A program made the translations under genes and the position numbers. The notes below the pieces were generated by a model. The model saw only the letters and a list, made by a program, of their open reading frames with translations, did no database searches and was not told the DNA's origin. DNA of 23,973 nt, taken from assembly GCA_023091735.1 (NCBI GenBank), contig JALKBU010004902.1:1-23973 (forward strand), in the 5' to 3' direction. This document shows, in pieces, positions 9,157 through 18,500 of this stretch. The stretch's first letter is position 1. Each line of letters opens with the position of its first letter. Source of the stretch: Trichomonas tenax (taxonomy: Eukaryota; Parabasalia; Trichomonadida; Trichomonadidae).

Positions 9157-9684
9157 TTTCAGCCCTGTTTTGTTATTTATATTGTAAAGTGTTTTATATA
9201 ATTGATTAATCATCTTTTTAAGCCAAAAAAGCACTTATCACAGCGAATTTGGCTTTGAATGCACTGCTATACCACGAACCGATGTACCTTTATTTAATTA
9301 TATATAAATTTCGAATCTTTATAAAATATTTAATTTTATAATTGGCCTCTATCTCATGAGATATAGATCCCGAGGACGAATATAGATTGAGTCTACTTTC
9401 CATTATGTTTGATGTTATATTTATTCAAATATCTTTGAAAACTCAATGCATAATATCACATGTAAAGCGATATTTACAATGTAGACAATCTGAAGTAATA
9501 GTTTTTGATATCATTAGTAAAATAAACACCATCGATAACTTATAATTAAAATATCGTCTTATCCGTCAATCATTGCCATTATAATTAATGAAAGTGGACG
9601 ATGTATCGTCTAAATGACGGATCATTATTAAGATAGAAATGATTTATATTATTGTTCGCGAAGTCTGAAGATTTAATTTTTAGC
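9157..9684. other. Intergenic / 3' region of the DPF adaptor gene, with palindromes
   Basis: There is no gene. A perfect 14-bp palindrome TATCTCATGAGATA lies at 9350-9363. At 9553-9622 a nested set of inverted repeats occurs: ATCCGTCA (9561-9568) pairs with TGACGGAT (9615-9622), and inside the loop GACGAT (9597-9602) faces ATCGTC (9605-9610). These lie 60-130 bp beyond the stop codon of the minus-strand gene, so they may be in its 3' untranslated region. Confidence 0.5.
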
Positions 9685-12441
9685 TTAGAAACCGATCATG
9701 TCAAAAACGTCACTTCCTCCCTTAGAACTTTGGTTCTGTTGCTGGTTGCTTGCTCCGAGGAGTTTCTGCTGTGGTTTCTGTTGCTGTTGTTGCTGCTGAG
9801 CAAACTTGGCTCTCAATGATTGTGGCTGGTTGCCGAATGGAGCGAAAACATTGGATGAAGATTGCTGTGGCTCAGCGGTTGGTTGTGGTTTAGCTGGTTG
9901 TGCCTTCGGGGCTGGAGCACCAGCACCACCGAATGGATCGAATGTATCATTAGAAGCCTTTGGTGTAACTGGCTTAGAAGATGGAGCAGAGCCGAACATA
10001 TCAAAGGCGTCTGTTGATGCCTTTGGTGTGGCTGGTTTAAATGCAGCTGGTGAAGAACCAAACATATCGAAAGCATTTGAAGATGACTGTGGCTTTGAAG
10101 CAGCACCACCGAATGGATCAAATGTGTCGTTAGAGGCCTTTGGTGTTGCTGGTTTGGAAGCTGGCTTAGCTGCAACGCCAGCAAATGGATCGAAAGTGTT
10201 GTTTGACGGTGGCTTTGGTGCAGGCGTCTGCTGCTTGACCTTCTGTGCAGGAATTGCTGGTGACTTGATTGCTTGTCCAGCAAATGGATCGAAAGTGTCG
10301 TTTGACGGTGGCTTTGGAGAAGCAGCAGGCTTAGAATCGCTTCCGAAGAGATCAAAGGCTGACTGAGATGACTGGTTGGATGATGTCTTGGAAGCAGATC
10401 CGCTTAACATCTCTAATACGTCGTTGGAAGCCTTTGGTGTGACTGGCTTAGATGTAGCTGGTGATGATCCGAATATGTCGAAAGCATCGGATGAAATCTG
10501 TGGCTTAGCAGCAGACTTTGTTGTTGGTGGAATGGAACCAGCGAATGGATCGAAAGTGTCGTTGGACGGTGGCTTTGCAGCAGCAGCAGCAGGTTTCTGT
10601 GGCTGTGGAGCTGGTTTGGCCGCTGGCTTCTGAGCTGGCTTAGAGCCGATGTTAGAGAATGGATCGAATGTATCATCGTTGGATGCAGCAGCTGGAGCAG
10701 CACCACCGAATGGATCGAATCCATCATCTGATGGTGGCTTTGGAGCTGCAGCTGGCTTAAAAGCTGGAGCGGCTCCTGTGAATGGATCGAAAGCATCGTT
10801 GGAGGCCTTTGGTGTTGACTTAGAAGCTGGAACGGAGCTAGCGAATGGATCGAATGTATCATCGTTGGAAGCCGCTGGTTTCTGAACTGGAGATGGATTT
10901 TCTGGCTGTGGAGCTTGTTTAGTCGCTGGCTTAGAGCCAATGTTAGAGAATGGATCGAATGTGTCGTCATTAGAAGCAGCTGGTTGAGCTCCGCCAAATG
11001 GAACAAAGCCATCATTAGACGGTGGCTTTGGAGCTGTGGCTGGCTTAGAAGCTGGAGCCTGGACACAGGCAAATGGATCGAAAGTATCGTTGGATGATGT
11101 TGGGAGAGACTTTGGAAGTGGATCAGTTGTGTCTGCTGATGTGATGCGCTCTCTCTGTGGCATCTGCGTCATGTCGCCGAATGGGTCGAATGATTCATCG
11201 TTTCCAGCTTTTGTACCTGCGAACGGATCGAAGATGTTTGGATCCAGGCTGGCCTTCTTTTCGACTGGCTGTGGCTTAGCTGGAGCAGCATCACCGCCGA
11301 ATGGATCGAATGTATCATCCTCTGGCTCAGCCAAGACATCCTGTGAACCGAGGAAGTCGTTGTCATCATCAGCAGGACCGTCTGGAGCAGCCTGGTAATC
11401 ATCCTTTGGCTGATAGAGGTCTTCGCCAGCAAATGGATCGAAGATGTCCTGGTTGGACTGCTGTGCGCGTGTTCCCTTTGATGGAGAGTTGGAAAGATTG
11501 AAGATGTCAACCTGATCATTCTTTTCTTCAGTAGCATCAGCAAATGATCCGAACTTGTTGTCGCCACCGAAAAGATCATCAACAGCATCCTTCTTTGGTG
11601 CCGGTGCAGCATTATCATCACCGAATGTGAGAAGCTGATCGTCGCCTCTTGGAAGATTAGAAGCACCAACTTTGCTACCATTAGCGAATGCAGTGAATGC
11701 AGCTGGTGCCCTCGGTCTATCCTTCTCCGGAAAATTCATTTCTGATGAGTTCTTTGCCTGTGGAGCTGCCCGCTTGTCGAAGGAAACCATATCACCGAAC
11801 TCTTCACCGTTTCCTTGCTCTGGAGCGTCGTCGTTATCCTGCCAGTCAAAGAGAGAGTCCTGGTTGGCCTGCCTGCGTGGTGGATGATGGTTGTGAGCTG
11901 GATGTTGTGGCTGCTTCGATCTTCCGAGTTGTGGAGCTCTATGTGTCGGTCCTTGTTGCTGTGGTCTGTTGTTTGGCTCTGGGGCTTCTGCTGAGATGTT
12001 GAAAGCGAGTCCGTATGACTCCAATGAAGGAAGAGGTTCGTTCTTGATTAAATGATTGTAAATCGCGCGTGTAAGTAAGTGAACAGCATCACGCATTGTG
12101 CAATTTGACTTTTCGAATGAAAGTAAGAAAATTGTCGCAATTTCTGGTGCAAAAGCTTGAGCAGCTGGAAGAACTGTTTCATGAGATTTCGAAAGTGCGT
12201 AGAAAAGAATTTGAAGTGCTTTAAGGACATCATTTGGACTTCCTGCGTTAGCATCAATGTGATCAGTGAGTGCCAAAACAAGTTCACCGGCCATATCGAT
12301 GTTTCGCGTGTATTTCATGAAGTATGGGATGACTTGAGATGAAATCTTCGCTGTCTGCTGTTCAGAGACTTCGTGGAGAAGCTCTCTGAGCTGTGACTGC
12401 GGAGTTTGCTTCTGCTGACCACCACCGAAGAGCGATCGCAT
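9685..12441 (-). CDS. Endocytic adaptor-like protein: ENTH/VHS-like head plus DPF-repeat tail, 918 aa
   Basis: Residues about 10-150 are alpha-helical without low complexity and resemble the ENTH/ANTH/VHS superhelix that binds membrane lipids or cargo. Segments such as NDVLKALQILFYALSKSHE and RDAVHLLTRAIYNHLI fit it. From about residue 155 the protein is low-complexity Pro/Ala/Asn/Gln/Lys with 15 exact DPF motifs, mostly as FDPF in units like PPSNDTFDPFAG. Diverged units (FDMF, FDIF, FDLF, VPF, APF) bring the total above 20. DPF is the established ligand of the AP-2 alpha-ear domain, and Epsin, AP180 and Eps15 use it in clathrin-coated pit assembly. QLLTFGDD near residue 270 is close to a clathrin box but not exact. 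The C-terminus has poly-Gln and ends FDMIGF. The start follows a conserved upstream element by 23 bp. A role as a clathrin/AP-2 adaptor is inferred from the motifs; the head domain call is less certain. Confidence 0.85.
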   Translation of the reverse strand: MRSLFGGGQQKQTPQSQLRELLHEVSEQQTAKISSQVIPYFMKYTRNIDMAGELVLALTDHIDANAGSPNDVLKALQILFYALSKSHETVLPAAQAFAPEIATIFLLSFEKSNCTMRDAVHLLTRAIYNHLIKNEPLPSLESYGLAFNISAEAPEPNNRPQQQGPTHRAPQLGRSKQPQHPAHNHHPPRRQANQDSLFDWQDNDDAPEQGNGEEFGDMVSFDKRAAPQAKNSSEMNFPEKDRPRAPAAFTAFANGSKVGASNLPRGDDQLLTFGDDNAAPAPKKDAVDDLFGGDNKFGSFADATEEKNDQVDIFNLSNSPSKGTRAQQSNQDIFDPFAGEDLYQPKDDYQAAPDGPADDDNDFLGSQDVLAEPEDDTFDPFGGDAAPAKPQPVEKKASLDPNIFDPFAGTKAGNDESFDPFGDMTQMPQRERITSADTTDPLPKSLPTSSNDTFDPFACVQAPASKPATAPKPPSNDGFVPFGGAQPAASNDDTFDPFSNIGSKPATKQAPQPENPSPVQKPAASNDDTFDPFASSVPASKSTPKASNDAFDPFTGAAPAFKPAAAPKPPSDDGFDPFGGAAPAAASNDDTFDPFSNIGSKPAQKPAAKPAPQPQKPAAAAAKPPSNDTFDPFAGSIPPTTKSAAKPQISSDAFDIFGSSPATSKPVTPKASNDVLEMLSGSASKTSSNQSSQSAFDLFGSDSKPAASPKPPSNDTFDPFAGQAIKSPAIPAQKVKQQTPAPKPPSNNTFDPFAGVAAKPASKPATPKASNDTFDPFGGAASKPQSSSNAFDMFGSSPAAFKPATPKASTDAFDMFGSAPSSKPVTPKASNDTFDPFGGAGAPAPKAQPAKPQPTAEPQQSSSNVFAPFGNQPQSLRAKFAQQQQQQQKPQQKLLGASNQQQNQSSKGGSDVFDMIGF

Positions 12442-12450
12442 CTTTTTGAC

Positions 12451-12483
12451 TTTTACATGTCAAATATTAGTTTACATATCAAA
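12451..12483 (-). promoter_or_regulatory. TTTGACATGTAAA core promoter element of the DPF adaptor gene, with a second copy
   Basis: On the minus strand TTTGACATGTAAA begins at 12464, exactly 23 bp before the ATG (12441). An upstream partial copy, TTTGATATGTAAA, begins at 12483, 19 bp away, in the same direction. The first copy matches the element before the Vps11 gene in sequence and in spacing to the ATG. Confidence 0.55.
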
Positions 12484-12507
12484 TATTGAAAATAAATTTA
12501 AAAACGG

Positions 12508-12516
12508 TCACTTTTA
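12508..12516 (+). promoter_or_regulatory. Initiator-like TCACTTTTA before the giant repeat protein
   Basis: TCACTTTTA fits the trichomonad initiator consensus TCA-pyrimidine-W and lies about 42 bp before the ATG at 12552, in the 110-bp divergent spacer. It resembles the TCACCTTTTT that precedes the LRR gene at a similar distance. The leader would be longer than the typical trichomonad one, so this is tentative. Confidence 0.3.
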
Positions 12517-12551
12517 AGTGAAAGATTTTAGAATTTTTTTGCGGTCAAAGA

Positions 12552-15500
12552 ATGGAAATATCTTCATACCGACTACAGAAGGTTGATTTCCTACTCGAGC
12601 AGATTGATCGTCTAACTATTCCAACGAAGCAACTCTTAGCCAATCCTTTGAATCAAAATCAAAAAGTCGAAGAACAGCAGAAAATTCCACAAAATCCACA
12701 GAAACAGGAAAAGCCTGTCGAAAAACAACCCAAAGTCAAAGATGAAAAGTTTGAAGAGCAACTTCAAATTCTTAAACGTGCATCAAATGCGAATCCTTAC
12801 AAAAGTCCTCCAACGAGGAACAAAAAGAAGCCGAGTTTTGAAGATTCTGATACTGAAAGCGAAGAAATTGACATTCCTAAGACAATACTAAACGTTGGTT
12901 ACAATTTTGCACCTAAAAAGACTGTTAACAAGCGTGTTCCTGTTATGCCAGCTGTTCCTATTAATAATTCACGACAGAAATCGGATTTACCATTATCAAA
13001 AGAAAAAGATCTATTTCAAAAAGTTCACGACGTCATGAATATGCAAGACAGTGAAGAAATGGAACAAAAATCACCTCCACGTCCAAAAACAATACAGAAA
13101 GGAGAAAATCCGGATGGACCGAGAAAACTTGCTGAAAGACTCAAAAACGAACGTTTACAGAAACAAGAAGAGCAAAATAGAGCTTCTGCTAGAAAAAAGC
13201 CACAAAAAGTCGAATATTCAGATGAATCTTATGATAATATACGCAAAGTTTCAAATAACAAGAAATACGATGATAGCGAAGACTCAGAAGAGGAAATGCA
13301 AGTTATACCCTCAGAAAAAATCAAGAAAGAAAAACCAATTAATAATCAAGTAATTCAGTCTAAAAAGGAACCTGGATATTATGATATTTATAAAAAGCAA
13401 CAAAGTATAAAGGAAAATGCGACCAAAAAGATTACTCACATTGAACCTAAAAAGCAAACAGATAAAGAAATTCCAAAACCAATTCCTGTTGCTCCAAAGT
13501 TCGAAGAATCATCAGAATCGGAAGACGAGATTGAAGAAGAGGAAATGCAAGTGATACCATCTAAGCCAAGAATATCGCGTATTCCAATTCGTAATTCATC
13601 ACCGAAATCACTTAAACAGAATCAAGAAAAGCAAATTGAAGAAAAGAAACTCGATGATGACCTTCATATGTCAGATAATGAATCAGATGATCTTCTTAAG
13701 TCTTCGCAAGTGAATTATGACGTCGAAGAAGAGAGTGAAATCGAGTTTCCAATCAATTTCGACAAAAATAAGAAGATTTACAATGAATCAGAAAGCAATG
13801 TTGAAGAAGATCTTGAAAATGAATATTCACACGGAGAAAGTGATATTTCAAACATTTCTCCTGTGTTCAACAAAAATCCAATCAAAGAAGATCCAAAAAA
13901 AGCAACAAGTGGCTCAAAATCATCTACAGCCAAATCATCACAAGAAGTTCTTAAGAAATCGAATGTTCCTGAATTTCATAAAGAATATTCTGATTTATAT
14001 TCTGATTATGATGAGAAACAGAATCTTTATTCAGATGAAAATGTTGAAGAAGGGATACCGAAGATTGCTATTAAAGAACCAGAACCAATTAAAGATGAAC
14101 CAGAGTATAGTTATGATCAATCTTATAATGATTCACCTGCTGAAATTGATGGAGAAGCACTAAATGAAGAGAATCTTCAATCAACGGCTAAAAGTGTTGA
14201 TAAAGTCAATGAATCTGATCCAAACAATAATTCTTTGTCACTAACATCATCATATAATCCAAACAGAACAAGAACAACTGAAATGTCACGGAAATCGCTT
14301 CAATCATTTATAGAAACGGAACTGAAAGCAATGAAAGAGATTGAAGAAGAACAGATGAAACAATCAATGAAAGCAAACGAAAAAAATGCAAATAAAAGCA
14401 CAATTCAGTCGAAATCAAGCACACAGAAGTCAGTTCCTTCATCTTCTTATTTTTATACTTATGGAGAAGAAGAGGAAGAAGAAGCTCCAAAGATGGAAGT
14501 GTCAACTGGATACATTCCTATGGAGAACGAGAAGAAGTCTTACAAACCTCCTGTTGTTCCATTATTTAACAAGATCATCAACAACATGACAAAAACAGAC
14601 GAAAAGAGTGTTAAATCATCTCAAAACTCTGAAGCTAAATCAATCAAAGAAGACAAGAATTATACAGCCTCTGCTTCATTAAGAAGCTCAATCAATTTTA
14701 CAAAACTCAATGAACCAAAACAAGATAAGAACAGTTCTATTTTATCACAAAAAGATGCAGCACACAAATCGAATAATAGTTCAATTATATCAGAAAAAGA
14801 TGATGACACACTACAATTATCTGTCGAATCAACTAAATCTACAGAGAAAGATCCAATGCAGAAATACACCAAATCAAATAATAGTTCTCTTATTTCGGAT
14901 GAAGATAACACACTACAATTATCAACTAAATCTGCAGGAAAAGATCCAGTTAAATCAAATAACAGTTCCTTTATTTCAGATAAAGATGATGCATTGCATT
15001 CATCAACAACAAATGAAAAGAGTTTAGCAAAGTCTGATAAATCTCGAAATAACACAGCTAAATCATTCAAGATTGATAATCAAAGCTCAAATCATGGAAA
15101 GAGTGATGTTATGGATCAAAGCAGTAAATTAAAGAGTTCAATTAAGGCATCACCAGAAAAATACATGGATAAAGTCGATATATCATTCAGTGATGCAGAA
15201 AATAGTTCAATAATATCTGAGAAGAGTTCGAAACTCGATAAGAGCCAAACAATGAACAAAACTGATCAATCTCGTAAATCTGCTACAAAATCAATTAAAG
15301 GAAATGATTCGTTTAACAAATCATCAACAAAAGAAAAATCCAAAATTAGCAACAAGGAAGACTTTGACAGTTCTATCAATAACAAGACCGATAAGTTATT
15401 GTCTACGAAGAATTCATCAGCTCCAATCAAATCAGTTATTAAGGATGATGACAATAAACTTGATTTAAGTTTATCATCGTCTTTAAAGAACACTAATCAA

Positions 15501-18500
15501 ATTTCAGATGTCATCAGTGAAAAACAGCCAGAAAATGTCGATTTATCATTTACTGAGACTGATGAGTTAACTAAATCAATACCAAAGCCGGATGATTCAC
15601 TTATTAAATCAGATAAATCGTTAACAAAGTCTGATTTGAAAAATTCACAATCGATTAAAAGAAATAAATCAAGAAGAGATCCAATTTTGGATATTTCAGA
15701 CAAACTCAGATCCGAGTCTGATGTGAGAATGTCAGCAAATACTAATTTGTTCAGCACATTGAACGAAACATCTGCATCTGACACACTACCTGTTATATCA
15801 AATCCATTACAGAGCTCTCAAATCGACAAAGATGAATTATTGCCATCATCAACTAAAGATACAAGTGAAGGAAGTGCTAAAGCAAACAGTGTCAATCTGA
15901 GCATGAGCAATGATCACAACAGCACACAGAGTTATGAACAAATCACTCCAAAGCAAAATACGAAAGAGAGTTTGTTCGCAAGTTCGAATATAGATAATGA
16001 TGATTCTTCAACAATGCAAAACTCACTTTCTAAGCCGATAAATATTTCCAAGCTCAATGAAAGTGCTTTAGTTGATGAAGACAGTCGTACTCTTGAATCA
16101 ACAATTGATGAAATAAGAACAAAACCATTCAACAGAAAAAGTCAATCGTTGACTGATACTGCTGATAAACATCAAGAAAGTGATTCATTTGATTTCAACA
16201 CCAAGAAACAAAGCGATACAATTGATCTCAAGACAAGAAAGCCAATTACTTCATTTGATATGAATACAAAGAAGCAAAGCGAAACTATCGATCTTAGAAC
16301 AAGAAAACCAAATGATTCGATTGACTTAAACACAAAGAAACAGAGTGAAACGATTAATTTGAGAACAAAGAAACCAACTCAGAAACAAAGTGATAGTTTC
16401 GACTTAAGAACGAAGAAAGTTAATGATGAATTACAGACAAAAAAAGTAAGTGATGAAGATTATCAAAGTGGTTTCTATACAAACATCAAATCGGATACAC
16501 TTGTTCAAGAAAGCATCAGTCCTAACAGTAGTACCTACAACAGATATTCAGATAATGCAGAATATGAATCTAATCCAAACAACAAATCATCAAATACAAA
16601 CTCTTCTTCACTTTCAAAGCCAGTTAATTTGTCTGTGAAAGATCCAAGACTTTCGTATTCTTCAACACAGGAATCAGATGTAATTAAGCCATTAATTCAT
16701 GAGAACGATAAATCGATGAAAAACATTCCAAAGGTATCGCCTAAGGAAAGTTTATTCGATTCTCCAGCAACAGAAGATGTCAGCACTTCAAAGCTTCCCA
16801 TTGTCACTCCAAATTCAATGGATAAATCTGATGCATTCAATAAATCAGAAGAAGTCGTTGTTAACTCTTCTGAACTTGGATATACAAAGACTTGTGATAA
16901 CACGAAGACCAATGAATCAACCTCTAATTTAAGTTTGCAAAGAAAGTCATCTTCATCATCTAAAATTGAACCTGTTTCAGATGATGATTCTTCATTATCG
17001 AAGCCTGTTAATCTTTCAGTTCTTCAAGAAACAGACATCGATGATTCTGATGATGCTATGTCCGAGAATTATAATCAACCTCTTGTTCAAGAAAGTGTTT
17101 CAAGTAAATCGAATTCCTCTAATACAGATGTCAAAGAAAGTTTGTTCAGTTCAAACGAAGAAGAAGATGAAAGTGATCTTTCGATTGAAAGTTCATTTTC
17201 AAGACCAGTCAGTTTATCTAAGTTCAATGAAAGCGCGTTTTCGGATAAGCAAAGAAATAGTGTTGATTTATCATTTGCCAATGATGATTCAACAATTGAT
17301 GAAATACGAACTAAGCGTATTAATATAATATCAGATCACAATTCAGCACTCAACAGCAGTCTATTAACTAATACACTCGGAGAAACAAATGATACTCAAA
17401 CACTTGGTGATATTAAGACAAAGAATTTAATCAAAGAGCACAAATTTCATAACTTCGAGAAAACAGATGATGAAACAAATGGCGATATTAAAACGAAGAA
17501 AGAGAACATAGCACATTTCTTCGAAAAGACAGACAAAGATGAATCAACAGGAAGCATTAAATCAGATATATACAGCGACAGTCAGACACTCGGAGATATC
17601 AAAACAAAGCGATTCGATAAAGAAAGTAATTCTCAAACTCTTGGAGAAATTAAGACTCAGAAACTCAGAGAAAAGAGCAGCTCAAAGAAGTTTGAAGAAA
17701 TCAATGACAGCAGCGATACAATTGGGGAGATTAAAACTAAGAGATTTGAGAAACAGAGCAGTACAATTAAAGAAGATAGCCTTCTTAACGAAGAAAGTGT
17801 TGATGGAGAAGAATTGTTTGATTCATCGAAACTCGATGAATCATCTCTAACCAGCGCATTCAACTTGAACACGGTAAATGCACCACCACCTGCTTCTCCT
17901 CATCCTAAGACACCAAAGATTGAAGAAAAGAAATCAAGCACAGAAACAGACACTTTGATGCGTAAATCAATTCCTCAATTTGTGAACAAAGAAAATTTGT
18001 CTGATGAAGATTCTGATGTTAATCAGAGCGATCTCCAAGAATCAAGCGTAATGAATGAATCACTTCTTCATGAATCAAACATTGAGGATGAAAATCTTAG
18101 CGAACTTGGTGTTGTCACTCTCGATGAATCTCTTTATAGGACAGGAAATAAGTCTATTAAAGAAACTGGAGAATTTTCAACACTTCCGGATCTCAAGATT
18201 TCAACAGACTTGATGAAGCCTCCAAATCAACAGAACAATGATTACAAAGGTCTCACTTTCGAAGAATCAACTGTGGGAAGTACACTCACAGATAAATCGC
18301 ATGCGCAGAGCGGTGCTCTCTTCTCAAGTCTCGGACATAGCGATAGTGTTGTTTCTGATTATGTTCCACATGAAACAGCTCCATCACCAAGAATTAACTC
18401 TAAGACACCTATTAAACCAGCATTTGATGAATCATTGCCAAGCGAAATTAGAAGTGAAATCATGTCAACAAAGAGCGATATAAAGACAGAAAGTAATGCA

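Noticed and set aside
9806..11887. Several long plus-strand open frames (60-186 codons) and other minus-strand frames within the DPF adaptor gene
   Set aside because: They are created by the repeated DPF-unit DNA read in the wrong frame; composition is repetitive Gly/Ser/Asn or His/Gln/Ser and they lie inside a well-supported gene.
9685..12441. Possible minisatellite instead of a gene
   Set aside because: The repeat units vary at synonymous and non-synonymous positions but keep one continuous 918-codon frame with a non-repetitive helical head, which is what selection on a protein produces.
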